Below, in pieces: positions 8,904-17,390 of a stretch of DNA of 64,000 bases. The DNA lies in NCBI RefSeq assembly GCF_030812255.1, contig NZ_JAUSSH010000019.1, forward strand, positions 1 to 64,000, in the 5' to 3' direction. Source of the DNA: Paeniglutamicibacter psychrophenolicus. GTDB lineage: Bacteria > Actinomycetota > Actinomycetes > Actinomycetales > Micrococcaceae. The number at the start of each line of letters is the position of its first letter. Positions within the stretch are counted from its first letter, which is position 1. Both the position numbers and the translations under genes were made by a program. A model generated the notes under the pieces. That model was given only the letters and a program-made list of their open reading frames with translations, did no database searches and had not been told where the DNA came from.

Positions 8904-9959
8904 TCAATGCTCTAAGTTTGCGCTGTCCAAGTAAGCCTTAAGGGTGTCGGTTCGAAGCGCCTTGCCGATCTCCTCGATGGCCTTTTCGTCACGAAGCTCG
9001 ATCGATTCCCCGCCAGGCGACGTACTGCTTCCGGCAGTTGGCAGGGTGAACATTTCGATGCCAGATGCTCGCAGGCCTTTCAGCTGAAGTCCCAGTCCAG
9101 CGGCTGTTGCCGCATCAAAACCATCGTCCAGCGAAAGATAGGGGGATATCTGGTCAATCACCTCGTAGACCGTAGCTGGATTTGTCAGCGTGTCTTTGGA
9201 CAGCAATCCGTTCATGACGGCCTTGATGAATTTCTGCTGGTTCTTCACGCGTTGGTAGTCGCCGTCGACGAACGGCTTCCGTTCACGAACGAACCTCAGG
9301 GCCTGGTTGCCCTTAAGAACAACATCACCAACAGGGTAAAAATACTTTTTGCTGTCAGTCGAATAGAACTCGATGTCGTTGTGAACGGTGACTCCACCAA
9401 GTGCAGTTGTGAGTTCCTTGAAGCCATCGAAGTCAATCATGGCCACATGGTCGATCTTGGTATCCAGCATGCCTTCGATCGTTTGGACCACCAGGGGCAC
9501 ACCTCCAAGCGACATGGAGGCATTGATCTTTTGGCGCCCATATCCAGGAATGTCAGTGTAGAGATCACGCACGATCGACATTACGTATACGCCCTTGCGG
9601 TCCTCTGGGATGTGCATCAGCATCATCGAGTCGGATCGCTGATCCGTGCCACCGCCCTTAAGCAAGTCGGACGTCTCCGCGCCTTCTGCACCGTGGTCGA
9701 CGCCCAGCAACAGGAAATTCAAGGAACCGTCATCGGGGTTCTTGATCGGGCGCAATTCCTCGTCGGGGAAAGCTTCTGCAATTACCTGCGTCTTGTTGTC
9801 AAACGTCTGGGCAAGACTACCGAGGTAGGTACTGGCCACAACTGCCGCCACGACCACCACGGCAATCGCGCTCAGAAGCACAACAAGGCCAGTGCGTTTC
9901 TTTCGACGGGCCAGCCGCCGCGGTAGGTAACCGCCTTCAAATTCTCTATTGTCAGTCAA
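8904..9959 (-). CDS. LytR-CpsA-Psr (LCP) family glycopolymer ligase
   Basis: LCP enzymes transfer lipid-linked wall polymers to peptidoglycan outside the membrane. The 351-residue protein has a basic cytoplasmic N-terminus (RRLARRKKR) and one membrane anchor at about 24-47. The LCP domain contains RSDSMMLMHIPEDRKGVYVM, SIVRDLYTDIPGYGRQKINA and FVRERKPFVDGDYQRVKNQQ, which carry the conserved phosphate-binding Arg and Asp residues. Translation starts at TTG 9959, supported by GGAG about 8 bases upstream. It lies between galU and the exporter operon, which fits attachment of that polymer. A second LCP paralogue is at 17391-18437. Confidence 0.93.
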   Translation of the reverse strand: MTDNREFEGGYLPRRLARRKKRTGLVVLLSAIAVVVVAAVVASTYLGSLAQTFDNKTQVIAEAFPDEELRPIKNPDDGSLNFLLLGVDHGAEGAETSDLLKGGGTDQRSDSMMLMHIPEDRKGVYVMSIVRDLYTDIPGYGRQKINASMSLGGVPLVVQTIEGMLDTKIDHVAMIDFDGFKELTTALGGVTVHNDIEFYSTDSKKYFYPVGDVVLKGNQALRFVRERKPFVDGDYQRVKNQQKFIKAVMNGLLSKDTLTNPATVYEVIDQISPYLSLDDGFDAATAAGLGLQLKGLRASGIEMFTLPTAGSSTSPGGESIELRDEKAIEEIGKALRTDTLKAYLDSANLEH

Positions 9960-10040
9960 TCAACGTCTCCAAAAAACCGGAACGAGAAGCCTTGGACGAT
10001 TCGAGGCAATGTTTCGGTCGACAACTTTCGCACAAACAAA

Positions 10041-10085
10041 GCAAGGCTAACCAACACCCCTGTGAGGATGCTGGGTTAGCCTTGC
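10041..10085 (-). terminator. Rho-independent terminator of galU
   Basis: GCAAGGCTAACC at 10041-10052 pairs perfectly with 10074-10085. In the leftward transcript the hairpin is followed by TTTGTTTG, and it sits 15 bp past the galU stop. Confidence 0.8.
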
Positions 10086-10099
10086 CAACTACAAGAATC

Positions 10100-10996
10100 C
10101 TAGCGCCCGGCGACGAAGTCTTTGAGCCATGGAAGCAGTTCCGGGCCGATGTCCGGCCGCTCCGTTGCCAAGGAAATCACAGCCTGAAGATAGCTCAGCT
10201 TGTCGCCGGTGTCGTATCGCCGACCCCGGAACACGACGGCGTGAACGCCACTGCCCGGACCCTCTGCCACGGCCAAGGTCTCCAGCGCGTCGGTCAACTG
10301 GATCTCGTCACCGCGTCCAGGCTTCGTCTCTTCAAGTACCTCGAAAACACGCGGGTGAAGGACGTAACGCCCGATGATCGCGAGGTTTGACGGGGCATCC
10401 TCGACTGCGGGCTTTTCCACCAACCCGTTGACCTTGACGTAATCTTCGCCGTTTACGGCCGAGACATCAGCGCAACCGTAAGCGCTAATCTGTGCAGGAT
10501 CCACTTCCATAAGCGCGATAACCGAACCACCGGTCTTCTCCTGCACGTCGATCATGATCGAGAGAAGCTCGTCCCGTTCGTCAATGAGGTCATCACCGAG
10601 CAGGACAGCGAAGGCCTCGTCTCCAACATGCTGTTTGGCGCAGAGCACTGCGTGTCCGAGACCCTTTGGGTCACGCTGTCGGATGTAGTGGATATCTCCC
10701 AGAGCCGTGGCGCCCTGCACCAGCTGCAATTTCTCGGTGTCGCCCTTGGCCTCGAGGGTTGCTTCGAGGGAAGGGACCCGGTCAAAGTGATCTTCCAGCG
10801 CCCGCTTGTTTCGCCCAGTGATCATCAGTACATCGGTAAGTCCGGCCTTTGATGCCTCGGCAACAACGTATTGAATGGCTGGCTGGTCAACGACGGGCAG
10901 CATTTCCTTGGGCATTGCCTTGGTCGCTGGCAGGAAACGCGTCCCCAAACCTGCCGCAGGGATAACGGCCTTAATTACACGCCTACTTTGAGTCAT
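10100..10996 (-). CDS. galU: UTP-glucose-1-phosphate uridylyltransferase
   Basis: GalU makes UDP-glucose from UTP and glucose 1-phosphate. The 298-residue protein has the nucleotide-binding block AAGLGTRFLPATKAMPKEML near residue 14, VDQPAIQYVVAEA after it, and the RQRDPKGLGHAVLCA active-site segment near residue 108. VLLGDDLI (about 130) and GLVEKP (about 188) are further GalU signatures. Length is normal for bacterial GalU. The enzyme supplies UDP-glucose, and through GalE UDP-galactose, to the glycopolymer pathways in this window. It is followed by its own terminator, so it is probably transcribed separately from the LCP gene. Confidence 0.95.
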   Translation of the reverse strand: MTQSRRVIKAVIPAAGLGTRFLPATKAMPKEMLPVVDQPAIQYVVAEASKAGLTDVLMITGRNKRALEDHFDRVPSLEATLEAKGDTEKLQLVQGATALGDIHYIRQRDPKGLGHAVLCAKQHVGDEAFAVLLGDDLIDERDELLSIMIDVQEKTGGSVIALMEVDPAQISAYGCADVSAVNGEDYVKVNGLVEKPAVEDAPSNLAIIGRYVLHPRVFEVLEETKPGRGDEIQLTDALETLAVAEGPGSGVHAVVFRGRRYDTGDKLSYLQAVISLATERPDIGPELLPWLKDFVAGR

Positions 10997-11045
10997 GGAT
11001 TCGACTTTACGTCATTCAATGCACAAACATCGAAACGCTTTGGGC

Positions 11046-11522
11046 CTATTGCGAGCTGCTTCGCAGCCTCTTGAGCACTGTTCTCGGCAAGTAGTCCGCA
11101 ACGTCTCCCCCAAGGGACTGGACTTCCTTCAACAAGGATGAGGACAGATGCGTGTAGCGATTATCGGCGGCCAGAAACACTGTTTCCACACCGGTCAGGT
11201 GGCGGTTCATGACCGCCATGGGGGTTTCATACTGGTAGTCAACAGTGGACCGAAGTCCCTTGACGATCGCATCGGCCCCATGCAGCTTGCAAAAGTCGGC
11301 GAGCAGTCCGTCACCCATGGGCTCAACACTGACACCGCGCAGTCCCCCAATGGTTTCCCGAACCATTTCGAGGCGTTCCTCGGGTTCGAAACGATATTTC
11401 TTGGCATAGTTGGTTGACACCGCCACGATGACCTCGTCAAAGAGGTTGCTGGCACGGGCAATGATCTCAACATGACCATTGTGGATGGGGTCAAAGGACC
11501 CGGGGCAGACGGCTCGACGCAT
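11046..11522 (-). CDS. coaD: Phosphopantetheine adenylyltransferase
   Basis: CoaD converts 4'-phosphopantetheine and ATP to dephospho-CoA, the penultimate step of coenzyme A synthesis. The 158-residue protein shows CPGSFDPIHNGHVEIIARA with the nucleotidyltransferase HNGH motif at residues 15-18, and the C-terminal YTHLSSSLLKEV block with the conserved serine cluster. The ATG at 11522 gives the standard MRRAVCPGSFDP start; the longer upstream frame has no homology. In many actinobacteria coaD directly follows recG and rsmD. Here an aminotransferase and a spermidine-synthase-like gene on the opposite strand separate it from rsmD. Confidence 0.95.
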   Translation of the reverse strand: MRRAVCPGSFDPIHNGHVEIIARASNLFDEVIVAVSTNYAKKYRFEPEERLEMVRETIGGLRGVSVEPMGDGLLADFCKLHGADAIVKGLRSTVDYQYETPMAVMNRHLTGVETVFLAADNRYTHLSSSLLKEVQSLGGDVADYLPRTVLKRLRSSSQ

Positions 11523-11640
11523 ACCTTGCAATCTATCAACTCGGCTATGGGCACAGTTGCTTCCCATGGTTTGATGACACAACGTGTCGTTTCCCGGTGG
11601 GCTGCATACGGAGCCGGTCGATGACGGGATAATGGGGGGC

Positions 11641-12852
11641 ATGCCCTCATTCGAATTTCCTTGGCAGCGCATGGCTGCAGGCGCCAACCTCCTCTCCCCC
11701 AACGGTGACCTTGGTCTCACCATCTTTGAGGAGATCACTACCCTTGCTGCGAAGCACCAGGCCATCAACCTCGGACAAGGATTCCCCGACACCGACGGGC
11801 CTAGCGTCTTCAAGGGCATGGCTGCCCACGGCATTTCGGGAAATCTTAACCAATATGCCCCGGGTTCCGGAATACTCCCCCTCCGCATGGCCATCTCGGA
11901 TCACCAAAAGCGCTTCTACGGTTTGGACGTCAACCCCGAGAGCGAAGTGGTTGTCACCACTGGCGCCACCGAAGCGATCGCCGCTGCCGTTATTGCTTTC
12001 GTGGAGCCCGGAGACGAGGTCATCACCTTTGAGCCGTACTACGATTCCTATGGTGCAACCATCGGCTTGGCTGGCGGAGTCCACAAGACCGTCGCGCTGA
12101 ACGCGCCGGATTTCCAGCCAGACCTCACGGAACTCCGCAAGGCGTTCAACGCACGCACACGGATGGTGGTGTTGAACAACCCGCACAATCCGACTGGCGC
12201 CGCCTTTGGCCAGGACCTGCTCGCTGAGATCGTTACCTTGGCCAAGCAGCACGATTGCCTCATAGTCTCGGATGAGGTCTACGAGCATCTCACTTTTGGT
12301 TTATCCCATATCCCCATCGCCACCCTTCCGGGAGCCTGGGACCGCACCATCACCATTTCATCTGTGGGCAAGACCTTTTCGTTCACCGGCTGGAAGGTCG
12401 GCTGGGCCACCGGCCCGGCCGACCTGATCGCCGCGGTCCGAACGGTCAAGCAGTTCCTTAGCTATTCCTCCGGCACGGCATTCCAACCGGCCGTTGCCGA
12501 GGCGCTGGCCAGCGAGGCCAACTTCTTTACGGATTTCGCCAAGGATCTTGGTCAGCGCAGCGAGATATTGGCCAAGGGCCTTGAATCGGCTGGAATGACG
12601 GTTTACCGTCCGAAAGGAACCTACTTCATCGTCGGCGACGTGGCACCCCTCGGTTTTGACAACGCGTTGGAGCTGGCGCGCCAAATGCCCGAAAAGATCG
12701 GCGTCGCAGGCATCCCGCTGTCCGTCTTCTGCCATGAAGAAGGCGCGGAGCGCACACGCACTCTGATGCGTTTTGCCTTCTGCAAGAAGCCGGAGCTACT
12801 CACCGAGGCGTCCCGAAGGCTGTCCCTGCTCACGGCAAAGCTGGGTGGCTGA
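11641..12852 (+). CDS. Pyridoxal-phosphate aminotransferase, class I/II
   Basis: A 403-residue fold type I aminotransferase. Visible blocks are INLGQGFPDTDGP near the N-terminus, VVTTGATEAIAAAV (cofactor phosphate binding), NNPHNPTGA, SDEVYEHL, and SSVGKTFSFTGWKVGW in which the lysine binds pyridoxal phosphate. The FPDTDGP and FSFTGWK blocks resemble the kynurenine/methionine-type (YbdL-like) aminotransferases, but the substrate is unproven. The ATG at 11641 follows a strong GGGGGG ribosome site by a few bases; an in-frame start at 11584 lacks one. The gene diverges from coaD and is followed after 2 bp by a spermidine-synthase-like gene, so the pair is co-transcribed. Confidence 0.88.
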   Translation: MPSFEFPWQRMAAGANLLSPNGDLGLTIFEEITTLAAKHQAINLGQGFPDTDGPSVFKGMAAHGISGNLNQYAPGSGILPLRMAISDHQKRFYGLDVNPESEVVVTTGATEAIAAAVIAFVEPGDEVITFEPYYDSYGATIGLAGGVHKTVALNAPDFQPDLTELRKAFNARTRMVVLNNPHNPTGAAFGQDLLAEIVTLAKQHDCLIVSDEVYEHLTFGLSHIPIATLPGAWDRTITISSVGKTFSFTGWKVGWATGPADLIAAVRTVKQFLSYSSGTAFQPAVAEALASEANFFTDFAKDLGQRSEILAKGLESAGMTVYRPKGTYFIVGDVAPLGFDNALELARQMPEKIGVAGIPLSVFCHEEGAERTRTLMRFAFCKKPELLTEASRRLSLLTAKLGG

Positions 12853-12854
12853 AC

Positions 12855-13634
12855 ATGGTGCAACGTGCCAGCCGCTGGCTCAGCAACCTCGGGGCCCACG
12901 CCACCTTGGAGGAGGACGCCTTCGTTACAGGGGCATGGGTCCTGACCTTGGGCGGCGCGGAACAATCCCACGTCAATGTGGATCACCCCGAGCAGATCTT
13001 CTACGAGTACCTTCGACGACTAGCCAACCATGTGGACGAGCAGGCCGCGCCCGGAGCCCCTTTGCGGGTTCTCCATCTCGGGGCCGGCGCGTTGACCTTG
13101 GCACGCTACATCGAGAAGAAGCGCCCCGGAAGCCAGCAGGTAGCCGTAGACCTCGAACGAGAATTGCTCGACTTTGTCCTTGAGGCTCTCCCCATGGGTG
13201 ACCCCAAGAATCTCAAAGCACTTATTGGGGACGCTCGGCGGGTACTGACCGAGGAATTGGCCGCTGAGAAATTCGACATCATCGTCCTGGATATCTTCAG
13301 CGGCTCCGGGGCTCCCCATCACTTGACCGTCCCCGGCTTCTATTCCGAGATGAACGCGTTGCTTCGGCCGAACGGGATCGTACTGGTCAACGTTGGCGAC
13401 GATCCGCCGTTTTCCTTCGCCGACTCACAGATCCAGGCCATGTCTCAGGTTTTTCGAACGCTCATCGCCAGCGCACCGACCGAGATTTTTTCCCGAAGGT
13501 ATCCAGGAAACATGATCTTGGCCGGCACCCAATCGAAAATCGACATGGCCATGGTGGATCGGTTGCGGGCCGCGGGTCCGCACCCAGGCACGGTGCTATT
13601 CGGCAGCGACCTGGACGGGTTCGGCAAACCATAA
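12855..13634 (+). CDS. Spermidine synthase-like methyltransferase-fold protein
   Basis: A 259-residue protein with a Rossmann methyltransferase fold related to spermidine synthase. The nucleotide-binding glycine block is VLHLGAGALTLARYI near residue 71, and VAVDLERELLDFV follows as the acidic strand. IIVLDIFSGSGAPHHLT near residue 144 replaces the DxxDP-type loop of true SpeE. Actinobacterial proteins of this kind are annotated as spermidine synthase-like, but their substrate is unknown. The start lies 2 bp after the aminotransferase stop. The 3' end overlaps the convergent rsmD gene by 39 bp, an unusually long tail-to-tail coding overlap. Confidence 0.78.
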   Translation: MVQRASRWLSNLGAHATLEEDAFVTGAWVLTLGGAEQSHVNVDHPEQIFYEYLRRLANHVDEQAAPGAPLRVLHLGAGALTLARYIEKKRPGSQQVAVDLERELLDFVLEALPMGDPKNLKALIGDARRVLTEELAAEKFDIIVLDIFSGSGAPHHLTVPGFYSEMNALLRPNGIVLVNVGDDPPFSFADSQIQAMSQVFRTLIASAPTEIFSRRYPGNMILAGTQSKIDMAMVDRLRAAGPHPGTVLFGSDLDGFGKP

Positions 13635-14195
13635 CCGGGTTTCGCCGTACTTCTTGTCGGCGAACTTCTCCAGTCCCGCGGGCCAGGTGGGCTCGGCGGA
13701 TCGGGTCGAGCGTTCCACGACCACGGTTGCCCCGACGTCGAGCACCAGTGAAACCTTTTCCAGGGTCTTGGCGAGCTCCTCGTTTGTCAGCGGGTAGGGC
13801 GGATCCATGAACACCAAGTCCCAGGTCTTTCCCGCGCTGCCGCCGGGAACAGGGGCAAAAGAATCAAGGACCGAATCGACCGAGCCGCGGCGGACGCTGA
13901 CCAGGTCTTTGCGCAGGGCCTTGTTGACGAGTCCGGCGTTGGCCTGGCATACGGCTACGGCCTTGGGCGCAAGCTCCACGAGCAAGACGGAGCGCGCCCC
14001 GCGGCTTGCTGCCTCGACGCCCAGTGAACCGGCGCCCGCGTACAGGTCTAGAACCCTGGCGTTGGTCAGTACTTCGTAGCTCTCGAGCCGGGAAAACAAC
14101 GCTTCCTTGACGCGGTCGGTGGTGGGCCGGGTGGAGTCCCCCGGCACGCTCTTCAGTGGTGTTCCTCCGGCGGCGCCGGCCACGATACGACTCAT
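13596..14195 (-). CDS. rsmD: 16S rRNA (guanine(966)-N(2))-methyltransferase
   Basis: RsmD methylates G966 of 16S rRNA during small-subunit assembly. The 199-residue protein begins MSRIVAGAAGGTPLKSVPG and shows TRPTTDRVKEALFSRL, the SAM-binding VLDLYAGAGSLGVEAASRG near residue 56, and the catalytic LVFMDPPYPL near residue 134. The ATG at 14195 lies 7 bp after the recG stop and follows a GGGG ribosome site. The recG-rsmD pairing is typical of actinobacteria. The last 39 bp overlap the spermidine-synthase-like gene coming from the other side. Confidence 0.94.
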   Translation of the reverse strand: MSRIVAGAAGGTPLKSVPGDSTRPTTDRVKEALFSRLESYEVLTNARVLDLYAGAGSLGVEAASRGARSVLLVELAPKAVAVCQANAGLVNKALRKDLVSVRRGSVDSVLDSFAPVPGGSAGKTWDLVFMDPPYPLTNEELAKTLEKVSLVLDVGATVVVERSTRSAEPTWPAGLEKFADKKYGETRLWFAEPVQVAAE

Positions 14196-14202
14196 GGTGG
14201 AT

Positions 14203-16416
14203 CTATCCCCTTTCCAGGAATGCTTGCATGTCTTCGTCGACCCATTCCTCGACGGCGGCCTGCAACCCGGGATAGGAGCCGAGCCCGCCACCGCCGTCCA
14301 CGATGGCCTCGGCGGCATCCCGGGCCCGGGCAATGAGTTTGGCGTCCTTCATGACGCGCAGGACCTTGAGCGTGGACCGGGAGCCGGACTGGCTCGCCCC
14401 CAAGATGTCGCCTTCACGGCGTTCGTTCAGGTCCGACTCGGCCAGGAGGAACCCATCAGTGGTGGATTCAACCGCCCGCAGCCGCACCACCGAGGGATGC
14501 TCCGCATCCAGCCATGTGGTCATCAGGCAGGTGCCCGGCAGGCCGCCTCGCCCGACGCGTCCACGCAACTGGTGCAATTGCGAAATCCCGAAATTCTCCG
14601 CATCGATGATCACCATGAGTGTGGCATTGTGCACGTCCACCCCGACTTCGATCACCGTGGTCGAGATCAGAATGGAGGCGCGCCCGCTGTCGAAGGCAGT
14701 CATGGCTTCGGCTTTTTCGTCGCTGGCCATGCGCCCGTGAAGGGCGCGGATATTGGTGTTCGCAAAGATTGGCATGGTGGTCAGTATGTCCAGCATCTTC
14801 TCTACGGTCATCGATGCCGGCTTCGCGATGGCATCCGAGCTCGCGTCGTTGGCGCCAGGTTCCACAGGCATCGGCAGGAAGTCGTCTTCGACGGCCTTTT
14901 CGCTGATGCGCGGGCACACCACATATACCTGGTGGCCTTTGGCCGTTTCCTCTGCGATGCGGGCAAAAAGCCGTTCCTGCATCCGTGGAACTTGGAGTGG
15001 GACCAGGTGGGTTGCAATGGGTGCCCTGCCCTGTGGCAGGGTTTTCATCAGGCTGACTTCGAGGTCGCCAAAGACGGTCATGGCCACGGTGCGCGGGATC
15101 GGGGTGGCTGTCATGACCAGCATGTGGGGCGGCGTGTCCGCCTTTGATCGCAAAACATCACGTTGCTCGACACCAAAGCGGTGTTGCTCGTCAACGACGA
15201 CCAGGCCAAGGTCCACGAAACCAACCGCTTCCGAGAGCAGTGCGTGTGTGCCCACGAGGATTCCGGTTTCTCCCGAAGCGGCACCAAGCAGCACGCGCTT
15301 GCGTTCGGCGGTCCCGGCTGAACCGGTCAGCACGTCCACACGGGTGGCGCGGGGATCCGATCCAAGTTCGCCTCCAGCGCCCAGGGAGCCAAGCAATTTC
15401 TTGATGGATTGGTAGTGCTGTTGTGCGAGCACTTCGGTGGGTGCTAGCAAGGCGGTTTGCCCGCCGGAATCAATGACCTGCAGCATCGCCCGCAGCGCCA
15501 CCAGGGTCTTGCCCGAGCCGACTTCCCCCTGCAAGAGCCGGTTCATGGGGTGGCCGCGTACGAGATCGTCCGCGATTTCCATGCCGGCCAGCACCTGGCC
15601 GTCGGTGAGGGTGAAGGGAAGCGAATTGTCAAAGGCTTCCAGCAGCCCGGCCGGGGCTCCGGGCCGGGCAATTGCCGGCTGTTGCATCCGGTGGGCCCGG
15701 CGTTGGGCCAGCGCGAGTTGGAGCAAGAAGGCTTCCTCGAAGGCAAAGCGTTTTCTGGCTGCATAACCTTGGGCAACGGTCTGTGGTCTGTGGATGTTTT
15801 CAAAGGCCGTGGCTCTGCACGGGATTCGTTGGGATTCCAGGACCTGTTTTGGAATGAATTCCTCGAAGATCTCCGGCCGGACGCGGGAAAGCACAAGGTC
15901 CATGGTCTCCCGGATCTTCTTGTTCGGGAACTTGGCGGTGGCCGGGTAAATGGGAATGGGCCGTGGATCGGCTTCTTCTGCCGTGTCGAGCAAGGAGTAT
16001 TCGGGGTGGGTGAGTTCCAGGTGGTTGCGGTAGATGGTCACCTTGCCGCTGAACATGGCGGTGGAACCGACCTGCAGGTCGCGCTTGGCTTCGTATCCGT
16101 TGAAAAAGGTCATCCGCAAGATCGATTGTTCGGGTCCCAGAGCGTCGCTGACGACAACTTCGAGCAGGAATCCTGACCGCGAGTGCATGCGCCGTTGGTT
16201 CACCGATTTCACTTCGGCGACAATCGTGGCGTCTTCCCCGACGGGAAGTTCCGAAATCTTGGATAGCTCCCCGATTTCCATGTAGCGGCGGGGGAAATGT
16301 CCCAGCAGTTGACCGACCGTGGTGTATCCGAATGCGGTTTCCACTTTGCGTGCTGAAGCAACGCCAAGGACGGAGTCTAGTGGCGTATTGCTGGTGAAGT
16401 CTTGGTCATCCGTCAT
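14203..16416 (-). CDS. recG: ATP-dependent DNA helicase RecG
   Basis: RecG remodels stalled replication forks and Holliday junctions. The 737-residue protein has the N-terminal wedge/OB region (TIVAEVKSVNQRRM to about residue 150). The helicase motifs follow: Walker A QGEVGSGKTLVAL, motif Ia LLAPTEVLAQQH, DEQH box VVVDEQHRFGVEQR, motif III MTATPIPRT, then ISTTVIEVGVDVHNA and QLRGRVGRGG. An insertion-like acidic stretch with PVEPGANDASSD lies between motifs III and IV, as in other actinobacterial RecG proteins. The start overlaps the end of the DAK2 gene by 11 bp, so translation is probably coupled. Confidence 0.96.
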   Translation of the reverse strand: MTDDQDFTSNTPLDSVLGVASARKVETAFGYTTVGQLLGHFPRRYMEIGELSKISELPVGEDATIVAEVKSVNQRRMHSRSGFLLEVVVSDALGPEQSILRMTFFNGYEAKRDLQVGSTAMFSGKVTIYRNHLELTHPEYSLLDTAEEADPRPIPIYPATAKFPNKKIRETMDLVLSRVRPEIFEEFIPKQVLESQRIPCRATAFENIHRPQTVAQGYAARKRFAFEEAFLLQLALAQRRAHRMQQPAIARPGAPAGLLEAFDNSLPFTLTDGQVLAGMEIADDLVRGHPMNRLLQGEVGSGKTLVALRAMLQVIDSGGQTALLAPTEVLAQQHYQSIKKLLGSLGAGGELGSDPRATRVDVLTGSAGTAERKRVLLGAASGETGILVGTHALLSEAVGFVDLGLVVVDEQHRFGVEQRDVLRSKADTPPHMLVMTATPIPRTVAMTVFGDLEVSLMKTLPQGRAPIATHLVPLQVPRMQERLFARIAEETAKGHQVYVVCPRISEKAVEDDFLPMPVEPGANDASSDAIAKPASMTVEKMLDILTTMPIFANTNIRALHGRMASDEKAEAMTAFDSGRASILISTTVIEVGVDVHNATLMVIIDAENFGISQLHQLRGRVGRGGLPGTCLMTTWLDAEHPSVVRLRAVESTTDGFLLAESDLNERREGDILGASQSGSRSTLKVLRVMKDAKLIARARDAAEAIVDGGGGLGSYPGLQAAVEEWVDEDMQAFLERG

Positions 16417-17383
16417 GCGTGCAAAGGTCGGTCACCGAGACGTTGACCGGAGTGCCCAGGCTTCGGATGACATCAAGGGCGCTCTCGGCTTCGGGTACGT
16501 GTACGTGGACGCGCCAGCGGTACCCGTCTTCGGTAGGGTTGACCGGGCTCATGATGACGGAGTCGCCGATGGTGTCCAGCTGCCCGCGCAAGGTGGCCGC
16601 GCCCAAGGCATCGAGGCTGATGGTGCACATGACCTCGACACCGGTTTCCGGGGAGATGTCCTGGTGGATGTGGGGGTCCTGGATGTCGTAGCCGTGCAGG
16701 TTCGAGTATTCGTCGGGGTCAATGAAGTGTCCAAGAAGGGAGCCACGAAGTTCATCCAGGATGATCAGCATGCCCACGGCGCCGGCGTCAACGATCTTGG
16801 CCTTGTGCAGTGCCCCGAGCTCGTTCTCCGTGGCCACCACGGCCGCCTCCGCCGCCACGCAGAGGGCATCAAGCAGTTCAACAAGCGCGGCCTTGCTTTC
16901 CGGTTCCAGCGAGCTGGCCCTGTGGGTGGACCGGGCCGTGGAGGCCACGACATCCATCACCGAGAGCATGGTTCCGGAAACCGGATCGCTCAGGGCCGAC
17001 CAGGCCCTGACCTTGCCGCGTTCCAGGGCGGTGGCCAGTGCCGGGGCGGTCATCCGCTCCACTCCGCACAGCGGCTCGGCCAGGCCGGCCAGGAAGACCG
17101 CCAACAGCGTTCCCGAGTTTCCACGGGCCGATTCCATGGCGGCGCGCGATGCCATGGTCAGAAGCTCACCAATGTTTTCCGTTTCCAGCTTGGAAATCGC
17201 GTCATGGGCGCTGCGTGCGGTCAGGTAGAGGTTGCTGCCGGTGTCCCCGTCCGCCACCGGGAAGATGTTGATCGCATTTAGGCGGTCGCTATGGTTTCCC
17301 AGGCTCTTGACCATTCGTTCAAGCCACGTTGACATGGCCTTGGAATTGGCATGGATTTTTTGGTTCATGGTGTGAGTGATCAC
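16406..17383 (-). CDS. DAK2 domain-containing protein (DhaL/FakA-like)
   Basis: The 325-residue protein carries the DAK2 (DhaL-type) kinase domain. The N-terminal INIFPVADGDTGSNLYLT block supplies the Mg-ATP-binding aspartates, and ARGNSGTLLAVFLAGLAE supplies the second conserved loop. FakA fatty-acid kinases share this N-terminus but are usually around 550 residues. This protein has only part of the following region, so a FakA function is uncertain. It begins with GTG at 17383, preceded by AAGGA; the ATG at 17368 has no such site. It sits directly upstream of recG, the usual actinobacterial position, and 7 bp after an LCP gene. Confidence 0.85.
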   Translation of the reverse strand: MITHTMNQKIHANSKAMSTWLERMVKSLGNHSDRLNAINIFPVADGDTGSNLYLTARSAHDAISKLETENIGELLTMASRAAMESARGNSGTLLAVFLAGLAEPLCGVERMTAPALATALERGKVRAWSALSDPVSGTMLSVMDVVASTARSTHRASSLEPESKAALVELLDALCVAAEAAVVATENELGALHKAKIVDAGAVGMLIILDELRGSLLGHFIDPDEYSNLHGYDIQDPHIHQDISPETGVEVMCTISLDALGAATLRGQLDTIGDSVIMSPVNPTEDGYRWRVHVHVPEAESALDVIRSLGTPVNVSVTDLCTHDG

Positions 17384-17390
17384 TGGATCC

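Noticed and set aside
11523-11894. N-terminal extension of the coaD frame
   Set aside because: CoaD homology begins exactly at the ATG at 11522, and the extension is antisense to the divergent aminotransferase gene and its promoter.
14107-15147. Rightward 346-codon open frame inside recG
   Set aside because: It lies antisense to well-conserved recG helicase motifs and shows no domain of its own.
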